Assembly: GCA_910587625.1 (NCBI GenBank)
Contig: CAJUMW010000014.1
Coordinates: 19,087-39,811, forward strand
DNA: 20,725 nucleotides
Direction: 5' to 3'
Source: an uncultured Christensenellaceae bacterium
Lineage (GTDB): Bacteria > Bacillota > Clostridia > Christensenellales > Borkfalkiaceae
Shown in pieces: positions 15,293-20,725 of the stretch; position 1 is the stretch's first letter; the number at the start of each line of letters is the position of its first letter. A program made the position numbers and the translations under genes. The notes beneath the pieces are model-generated. The model was not told where the DNA came from, made no database searches, and saw only the letters and a program-made list of their open reading frames with translations.

Positions 15293-16828
15293 TTAACTTT
15301 TTTTATACTTTTCAAAAATCTTTTCGGCTATTTTGAGTCCGTCTGCCGCAGAACTTGTTATTCCGCCCGAATAACCGCTGCCCTCTCCGCAAGGGTATAA
15401 CCCTTTTACAGAAACGCTTTCCCCCTCTTCATCGCGTACTATGCGCAAGGGAGAAGAAAATCTCGTTTCCACACCCGTAAGAACGGCGTCGGGTAAAGCA
15501 AAGCCCTTTAAACGCCTGTCCATATCGGGAATTGCCGCCTTTAAAGCATTAACGGCTATCGGGGGCAATATTTCGTTTAACGGAGCAAACGCCGTGCCGC
15601 GAGCATAGGTTGGCATAACCTCACCAAATCCGCAAGAAACTTTGTTTGAAAGAAAATCTTTTACAAGCTGTACGGGCGCGCAATAATTTCCACCGCCAAA
15701 GTTAAATGCACGTTCTTCAATCGAACGTTGAAAATTCATACCGTCAAATAGATTTTGCCCCCAATCCTCGCTTCTCATCTGCACCATAAGCGCGGAATTT
15801 GAATTTTTTCCGTCGCGAGCATAAAGGCTCATACCGTTTGTAACCACGCCACCCTCTTCGCTTGCCGCAGGAATAACCACGCCGCCAGGACACATACAAA
15901 ACGTAAACACCGTTCTTTCGTGAGCGTGAGATATAAGTTTATAGTCGGCAGTAGGCAAAAGCTTATAACTTTTGCCGTATTGCGACATACCTATACTTTC
16001 GGCAAGATGCTCGACGCGCAGACCTATCGCAAAATCGCGCGGTTGCATATACACGCCGTTTGCGTCCAGCATTTTGAATGTGTCTCGCGCAGAATGCCCG
16101 AGCGCAAGCACCGCGCAATCGACAACAAGTTCGCTCTCTTCTGCCGACAAAGCATTTTTAAGCTTTAATTTGCAAAGCTTTCCTTGATTTTGCTCAAAAC
16201 CGGAGAATATTTCGCTAAACAGATACCTTCCGCCGTTATCTTCAATATATTTTCGGATATTTTGCAAAACAAAAAACAGCTTATCACTGCCGACATGCGG
16301 CTTACTGAGATACAAAATTTCTTCAGGTGCGCCGAATTTTACAAAAGTTTTGAGTACTTCGGCATTAAAACCGCCGTGAGTTTGGGTGTTGAGCTTGCCG
16401 TCGGAGAAAGTACCTGCGCCGCCCTCACCGAACTGAACGTTGGAGTTAAAATTCAAATTGCCGCCGTTAAAGAAATTATCTATGCTTTTTTTGCGCGCTT
16501 CCACGCGCTCTCCGCGCTCTATTATAATCGGTTTAAAACCGTGCTCCACCAATCTTACAGCACAAAAAAGCCCGGCGGGTCCGCTACCGATAACGGCAAC
16601 TTCGGGCGGATTTGCCAGCCTTTCGACAGGCTTTTCAACGACTTCTTCCTCGTCCGAACAAAGCAGCGAGTACACCCAATAAATATTATTTTTATCGCGA
16701 GCATCAAGCGATTTTTTTATTATTTTGAGATTTATAAGCGATTTTTTAAGACGTTTCCTTGCAATGAATAATAGCTTGTCCTCACTTTCCGTTATATTAA
16801 GTTTTATATTGTCAAACCTAACAGTCAT
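15293..16828 (-). CDS. NAD(P)/FAD-dependent dehydrogenase, COG2509-type
   Basis: A 511-residue cytosolic flavoprotein of the uncharacterised FAD-dependent dehydrogenase family (COG2509). After an alpha/beta N-terminal extension (about 1-75) comes the FAD-binding Rossmann motif VIGSGPAG (residues 79-86), followed by the acidic strand end IIIERGERV. The family-typical segment NVQFGEGGAGTFSDGKL and the C-terminal CGEGSGYSGGITSSAADGLK, which closes over FAD, are both present. The ATG at 16828 overlaps the previous gene's stop (ATGA), a common coupled arrangement. A TTG 51 nt upstream would add 17 residues but lies well inside the previous gene and lacks support. No substrate is known for the family. 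Pairing with another flavoprotein suggests a shared redox role, which is inference. Confidence 0.88.
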   Translation of the reverse strand: MTVRFDNIKLNITESEDKLLFIARKRLKKSLINLKIIKKSLDARDKNNIYWVYSLLCSDEEEVVEKPVERLANPPEVAVIGSGPAGLFCAVRLVEHGFKPIIIERGERVEARKKSIDNFFNGGNLNFNSNVQFGEGGAGTFSDGKLNTQTHGGFNAEVLKTFVKFGAPEEILYLSKPHVGSDKLFFVLQNIRKYIEDNGGRYLFSEIFSGFEQNQGKLCKLKLKNALSAEESELVVDCAVLALGHSARDTFKMLDANGVYMQPRDFAIGLRVEHLAESIGMSQYGKSYKLLPTADYKLISHAHERTVFTFCMCPGGVVIPAASEEGGVVTNGMSLYARDGKNSNSALMVQMRSEDWGQNLFDGMNFQRSIEERAFNFGGGNYCAPVQLVKDFLSNKVSCGFGEVMPTYARGTAFAPLNEILPPIAVNALKAAIPDMDRRLKGFALPDAVLTGVETRFSSPLRIVRDEEGESVSVKGLYPCGEGSGYSGGITSSAADGLKIAEKIFEKYKKS

Positions 16829-17985
16829 AGCCTTTTCAAAATATTTTTCGCAACAGTTTTTCCGCTTGTGAACGCCCAATGCAGATTATAACCGCCACAA
16901 TCCCCGTCGATATCAAGAATTTCTCCGGCAAAAAACAGATTTTTCACCAATTTACTTTCAAGCTCGCAAGTAACTTCGTTCATATTTATGCCGCCCTTTG
17001 TTACCTGCGCATAATCGAAACCGAGCGTCCCAACGATGGGCAAAGTAAAGTTTTTGAGCATTTTCGCTATTTTTTGAACGTCGTCACTTCCGACTCTTGA
17101 AATAATAGCTCTGCCGATTTGGTTATGAAGCGTTCCCGAAAGCAACTCTCCGGTCGCAGTATTATTTTCCTTTCTCGTTTTTAAGTTGTCAATAATAGTT
17201 TTTTTATCTATATCGGGCAAAAATTCAATCGATATTTCAGAATTTTGACTGTCGGAAATATAGGCGGAAACAGTAAACACAGCGTTGCCCGAAACTCCGT
17301 ATTCTGTAAAAATTACATCCCCTCGCGCACTTTTTACAGGTTTACCGTCTATTAAAGCCGTGACAATACAATCTGCGCGTATCCCTCTCAAAGTTTTAAT
17401 ATGGGTCGTATCAGTTTTCAACTGAACCAACGAGGGGTAAAGCTTTGTAACCGAATGCCCCAGCGCCGTTGCGAGCAAGTACGCCGACCCGTCGGTTTTA
17501 AACTGCTTTTGCGCCTTTCCGCCCGTACACAGCACAACGTATTTTGCAAAGAGCATTTTGCCGTTTTCAAGAAAAACGTTCAAATCTTTTGTAAGCTTTA
17601 CTGCTTTTGAATAAACAATTTTTACTCCGCAATTATTTAGTTTTGAAATCAGACAGTCGTTTAAAGCCGAAGCTTGTCTGCCGCTGGGGTAAATTCTGCC
17701 TCTGTCGTCCGCAGAAAAAAGACAATCGAATAAGTACGTACCCTCATACGGGTCGTTGCAGGCAATTTTATTTACAAGCTCTAAATTTCCGCCGTGAAAA
17801 TGCTCGACGCGCATATCGACGTTGGAAACATTGCCCTGACCGTTACCCGTTGCGGCAATTTTTTTACCTAGCCTGTCCCCTGCCTCGACTATTGCAATTT
17901 TTAACTTAGAATTTTTTGCAAGACTGACGGCGCAAGCCATACCGGCCGCGCCGCCGCCTATAATTACCGCGTCAAAATTTTCCAT
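16825..17985 (-). CDS. NAD(P)/FAD-dependent oxidoreductase, HI0933/BaiN family
   Basis: A 386-residue flavoprotein close to the usual family length of about 400. The dinucleotide-binding motif IIGGGAAG is at residues 8-15, with acidic IVEAG at the end of strand 2. The family signature following GKKIAATG reads GNGQGN here, where most relatives have G(G/N)GRCN, so Arg and Cys are replaced. The C-terminus has GGINMNEV, LESKLVKNLFFAGEILD and GGYNLHWAFTSG, typical of the family. The name BaiN comes from a bile-acid-inducible relative; no other bai gene is present and no bile-acid role should be assumed. ATG at 17985 is the only sensible start, since the next Met falls within the FAD motif. It has no Shine-Dalgarno sequence but has a near-consensus promoter immediately upstream. 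It overlaps the following flavoprotein by four bases. Confidence 0.88.
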   Translation of the reverse strand: MENFDAVIIGGGAAGMACAVSLAKNSKLKIAIVEAGDRLGKKIAATGNGQGNVSNVDMRVEHFHGGNLELVNKIACNDPYEGTYLFDCLFSADDRGRIYPSGRQASALNDCLISKLNNCGVKIVYSKAVKLTKDLNVFLENGKMLFAKYVVLCTGGKAQKQFKTDGSAYLLATALGHSVTKLYPSLVQLKTDTTHIKTLRGIRADCIVTALIDGKPVKSARGDVIFTEYGVSGNAVFTVSAYISDSQNSEISIEFLPDIDKKTIIDNLKTRKENNTATGELLSGTLHNQIGRAIISRVGSDDVQKIAKMLKNFTLPIVGTLGFDYAQVTKGGINMNEVTCELESKLVKNLFFAGEILDIDGDCGGYNLHWAFTSGKTVAKNILKRL

Positions 17986-17991
17986 AAAATT

Positions 17992-18020
17992 ATTTTATAC
18001 TAATTTGACGAACATGTCAA
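17992..18020 (-). promoter_or_regulatory. Near-consensus sigma-A promoter for the flavoprotein pair, probably leaderless
   Basis: Perfect -35 TTGACA (18015-18020), 17-bp spacer, and -10 TAAAAT (17992-17997, 5 of 6 matches). The -10 ends six bases before the ATG at 17985, so transcription should start at or within a base or two of the start codon. The -35 overlaps the TGA stop of the ferritin-like gene. Confidence 0.7.
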
Positions 18021-18526
18021 CTTTTGAAGTCGCACAATATTTTTTCAAGTATTTCAAGGTGCATAATTTCGTCGTCTAGAATGCGTGAAACAATTTTTTT
18101 GACGCAGTTGTTTTTAAGGCATGACAGCATTTTTTTATAGCCGCAAATTGCATGCTTTTCTCCCCTTATGTCGTCTTCCAACATATCTTTTAGCGAGCGC
18201 GAATACGCTACATATTTAGCCGAATAAAAATTAAAACAATTGGGCGGATACTGGGTGTAAATAGGCGCGCCACCCAACGCTAAAATTGTTTTACCCAATA
18301 GCTTTAAATGCATCATTTCGGCAATTGCAATCCCTTCGAGCGTATCGGCAATTTCATTGTAACCTTTGCGCGCAAAAAAATAAGAATGGTAAATGTACTG
18401 TAACGTTGCGTTGAGCTCGCTGTCTGACGAGGCGTAAGCAGGGGATATTATTTTCAAGCTGAGTGCGTCGGGCGTAATTTCGTCTGTCGTGGGAAACGGT
18501 TGTGACAATGTAATAGGTTTAGGCAT
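18017..18526 (-). CDS. Ferritin-like diiron protein (rubrerythrin-type four-helix bundle)
   Basis: A 169-residue cytosolic protein with the spacing of a dinuclear metal site in a four-helix bundle: Glu37 (SELNATLQY), Glu70 and His73 (AEMMH), Glu123 (RGEKH), Glu153 and His156 (DEIMH). This set of four Glu and two His matches the rubrerythrin/ferritin-like and manganese-catalase-like superfamily. No rubredoxin Cys4 domain is present. Short clostridial members of this group are usually annotated as ferritin-like or rubrerythrin family. A role in peroxide removal or iron handling is likely from the superfamily, but its reaction is not established by sequence. The ATG start has only a weak GTGG upstream, and a hairpin lies 14 nt before it. 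The next gene begins 31 nt downstream under its own promoter. Confidence 0.8.
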   Translation of the reverse strand: MPKPITLSQPFPTTDEITPDALSLKIISPAYASSDSELNATLQYIYHSYFFARKGYNEIADTLEGIAIAEMMHLKLLGKTILALGGAPIYTQYPPNCFNFYSAKYVAYSRSLKDMLEDDIRGEKHAICGYKKMLSCLKNNCVKKIVSRILDDEIMHLEILEKILCDFKS

Positions 18527-18540
18527 AATACCACACTATG

Positions 18541-18575
18541 AAAAATCGCTTGATTTAGTGCAAAATCAAGCGATT
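18541..18575 (-). terminator. Rho-independent terminator after uvrA
   Basis: A perfect 13-bp inverted repeat (AATCGCTTGATTT and its complement, 18544-18556 and 18563-18575) with a 6-nt loop. On the minus strand it runs into a tract of five T residues. It lies about 53 nt after the uvrA stop. It ends only 14 nt before the ferritin-like start codon, so it might also act as a leader hairpin for that gene. Confidence 0.65.
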
Positions 18576-18581
18576 ATGTGT

Positions 18582-18611
18582 AACATAGTACTCTGTAAAT
18601 TTTTAAAACAA
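18582..18611 (-). promoter_or_regulatory. Weak candidate promoter for the ferritin-like gene
   Basis: TTGTTT (18606-18611), 18-bp spacer, TATGTT (18582-18587, 4 of 6). If used, its transcript would carry the 13-bp hairpin in its leader, making the hairpin a possible attenuator. Supported only by position and partial matches. Confidence 0.25.
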
Positions 18612-18628
18612 TTGGATATAAGCTGTTT

Positions 18629-20725
18629 TTAACCTAAAATCTTCCTTAAAAATTGTCCTGTATAGCTGGTTGAAACCTTAGCAATTTCTTCGGGAGTACC
18701 GCAAGCAACTATGGCACCCCCCTTATCTCCGCCCTCGGGACCGAGGTCGATAAGATAATCGGCACATTTAATTACGTCGAGATTGTGTTCAATTACAAGC
18801 ACAGTATTACCCCCGCTGCGAAGCCTTGTAATAATATTTACAAGCTTTTCAACATCGTAACTGTGTAATCCTGTGGTGGGTTCGTCCAAAATGTAAAAGG
18901 TTTTTCCCGTGCTTCTTTTTGACAGTTCGGTTGCAAGTTTTACCCTCTGCGCTTCACCGCCCGAGAGCGTAGTGGCACTCTGTCCGAGCCTTATATAGCC
19001 AAGTCCGACGTCGCACAATGTTGCAAGCTTATTGTAAATCGAAGATACGGGTTTAAAGAATTCCGCCCCCTCTTCCACCGTCATTTCGAGTACGTCGGAA
19101 ATACTTTTGCCCTTATATTTTACGTCTAATGTTTCACGGTTGTACCGCTTACCTGCGCACACCTCGCAAGGGACATAAATGTCGGGTAAAAAATGCATTT
19201 CGATTTTAATTATTCCGTCACCCTGACAGTGTTCGCACCTCCCGCCCGAAACGTTAAACGAAAATCTCCCGCTTTTAAATCCGCGCTCTTTGGCGTCGGG
19301 CGTCGCGGCAAAAAGGTCGCGTATCATAGTGAACACGCCTGTATATGTTGCAGGATTGCTTCTCGGAGTTCTGCCTATAGGCTGTTGATCTATGGCAATT
19401 ACTTTGTCAAAATAGTCTACGCCTTCAAAACCGTCGCATTTGCCTGTAAGTTGTCTTGCGCCGTTGAGAGTATTTGCAAGGTAGGGATAAATTATCTCGT
19501 TTACCAGACTTGACTTTCCGCTGCCCGAAACGCCCGTTACTGCAGTAATCAAACCCACAGGAATTGAAACGTCGATATTTTTAAGATTATTTTGCCTGCA
19601 ACCCTTGATTTTGAGCCATCTGTCGTCTGCGCTTTGCCGTACGGAGGGAATTTCTATTTTGCGCTTGCCAGAAAGAAAGTCACCCGTAATTGAACGCGGT
19701 TCACGCATTATATCGTCAATAGTGCCGCAAGCCACCACTTCTCCGCCGTGAACACCTGCTTTGGGCCCGATATCCACAATATAGTCGGCAGCACGCATTG
19801 TATCCTCGTCGTGCTCTACCACTATCAATGTATTACCTATATCGCGCAAATTCAATAATGAATGTAAAAGCTTTTCGTTATCGCGCTGATGAAGCCCTAT
19901 ACTTGGCTCGTCAAGAATATATAAAACGCCTGTAAGCGCACTACCGATTTGAGTTGCAAGCCTTATACGTTGGCTTTCACCTCCCGAAAGCGTCGACGCA
20001 TTTCGAGACAATGTGAGATAACCTAAGCCAACGTTGGTTAAAAAGCTTAATCTGCTGTCGATTTCCTTAACTATACTGTCCGCTATGAGATGCTCGGTCG
20101 GAGTAAAAAATGAAAAGTCGGTAAAATTTTTCAAATCGTCTATTGCCATATCGCACACTTCGGCAATGTTTTTGTTACCGACCGTAACGGCAAGCGCCTC
20201 GCGCTTTAACCTTTTACCTTTGCAAACAGGGCAGTCGGATATGCGCATATATCGCTCTATATCCCACTTTACGCCGTCTGACGAGGTTTGACTGTATCTG
20301 CGCTGTAAATTTACGACAAAACCTTCCCATGCGGTTTTATAGCTTCCCGTAAAGCGATAGGCGTTATATGCAAGCTCTATTTTTTCCCCGTTATTGCCGT
20401 ACATTAATAAATCATACACTTCTTTTGGCAATTCTGAAACAGGCACGTCCAACGAAAAATTATAGACTTTGGCAAGCGAAGTCAGATACATTTGAGTCAT
20501 TGACGAAGATTCGAGATTCCAACCGCTGATTTTAATTGCACCGTCACGGAGAGATTTGCTCTTGTCGGGACAGATTAAATCGGGATCTACGGTCTGTTTG
20601 AAGCCCAAACCGGAACACTCTGGACACGCGCCCCACGGGGTATTGAATGAAAACAGACGCGGTTCTATTTCTTCGATGGATATTCCGCAGTCGGGACACG
20701 CATATTTGGAGGAGTAAAGCTCTTC
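18629..20725 (-). CDS. uvrA: Excinuclease ABC subunit A (UvrA), N-terminus beyond window
   Basis: DNA-damage recognition ATPase of nucleotide excision repair; works as a dimer with UvrB in the cytoplasm. The window holds the last 698 residues of roughly 940; the first ATPase Walker A lies off the right edge, and the frame is open to the edge. Visible in fragment numbering: first zinc module CPDC...CPEC (Cys10, 13, 34, 37) with EPRLFSFNTPWGACP; CPVCKGKR (about 165); ABC signature LSGGESQR (about 246); Walker B LYILDEPSIGLH (about 267); second Walker A GVSGSGKSS (about 398); C-terminal zinc finger CEHC...CEVC; signature LSGGEAQR (about 588); Walker B FYILDEPTTGLH. It ends in FLRKILG, a normal C-terminus. 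All residues expected for activity in this part are intact. A hairpin terminator follows. Confidence 0.97.
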   Translation of the reverse strand, partial: EELYSSKYACPDCGISIEEIEPRLFSFNTPWGACPECSGLGFKQTVDPDLICPDKSKSLRDGAIKISGWNLESSSMTQMYLTSLAKVYNFSLDVPVSELPKEVYDLLMYGNNGEKIELAYNAYRFTGSYKTAWEGFVVNLQRRYSQTSSDGVKWDIERYMRISDCPVCKGKRLKREALAVTVGNKNIAEVCDMAIDDLKNFTDFSFFTPTEHLIADSIVKEIDSRLSFLTNVGLGYLTLSRNASTLSGGESQRIRLATQIGSALTGVLYILDEPSIGLHQRDNEKLLHSLLNLRDIGNTLIVVEHDEDTMRAADYIVDIGPKAGVHGGEVVACGTIDDIMREPRSITGDFLSGKRKIEIPSVRQSADDRWLKIKGCRQNNLKNIDVSIPVGLITAVTGVSGSGKSSLVNEIIYPYLANTLNGARQLTGKCDGFEGVDYFDKVIAIDQQPIGRTPRSNPATYTGVFTMIRDLFAATPDAKERGFKSGRFSFNVSGGRCEHCQGDGIIKIEMHFLPDIYVPCEVCAGKRYNRETLDVKYKGKSISDVLEMTVEEGAEFFKPVSSIYNKLATLCDVGLGYIRLGQSATTLSGGEAQRVKLATELSKRSTGKTFYILDEPTTGLHSYDVEKLVNIITRLRSGGNTVLVIEHNLDVIKCADYLIDLGPEGGDKGGAIVACGTPEEIAKVSTSYTGQFLRKILG

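Noticed and set aside
16829..16879. Longer start (TTG at 16879) for the COG2509 flavoprotein
   Set aside because: The extra 17 residues come from the coding region of the preceding flavoprotein read out of frame; the ATGA overlap at 16828 is the usual arrangement.
16825..17985. Bile-acid metabolism role suggested by the BaiN name
   Set aside because: The family is broad and found in bacteria without bile-acid metabolism; no other bai-type gene is nearby.
20606..20608. uvrA beginning inside the window at a TTG near 20608
   Set aside because: That TTG is the Leu of the zinc-module segment CSGLG; the frame stays open to 20725 and encodes conserved UvrA sequence.

Overview
The window is 20.7 kb of moderate to low G+C DNA with every recognisable gene on the minus strand. 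AGGAGG-type ribosome binding sites, lipoprotein signal peptides with lipobox cysteines, BspA-type leucine-rich repeats, a solute-binding lipoprotein and a rubrerythrin-like ferritin all suggest an anaerobic, probably gut-associated member of the Clostridia (Bacillota). The exact lineage cannot be read from the sequence. No rRNA, tRNA, CRISPR array, transposase or phage gene was seen.

Read in the direction of transcription (right to left), the right-hand part is housekeeping and redox. It starts with the 3' three-quarters of uvrA (20725-18629), followed by a perfect 13-bp hairpin with a T-tract. Next come a small diiron ferritin-like protein (18526-18017) and a near-consensus sigma-A promoter placed so close to the next ATG that its transcript would be leaderless. 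Two FAD flavoproteins follow, a HI0933/BaiN-family protein and a COG2509-type dehydrogenase, joined by an ATGA overlap. A very AT-rich 491-bp intergenic region (14802-15292) separates this block from the rest; it holds a strong G+C hairpin and candidate promoters.

The left-hand part is an apparent operon of large secreted, surface-anchored proteins. In order these are: a giant lipoprotein with a GLUG-like beta-helix and repeated Gly-x-Trp modules, split by a frameshift near 11.6 kb; a 2455-residue subtilisin-type (S8) protease carrying a PA domain, Ig-like domains, about 27 BspA-type LRRs and a Cys-Gly-rich C-terminal membrane anchor; a 440-residue lipoprotein sharing domain types with the first; and an oversized oligopeptide-type ABC transporter substrate-binding lipoprotein that runs off the left edge. 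The last three genes overlap by 8 nt and 1 nt, which implies translational coupling.

The simplest reading is a surface module in which adhesive or substrate-binding lipoproteins and a giant LRR-subtilase capture and cleave an extracellular protein, and the co-expressed binding protein delivers peptides to an importer encoded beyond the window. That linkage is inferred from gene order and overlaps. The domain identities come from the sequence.
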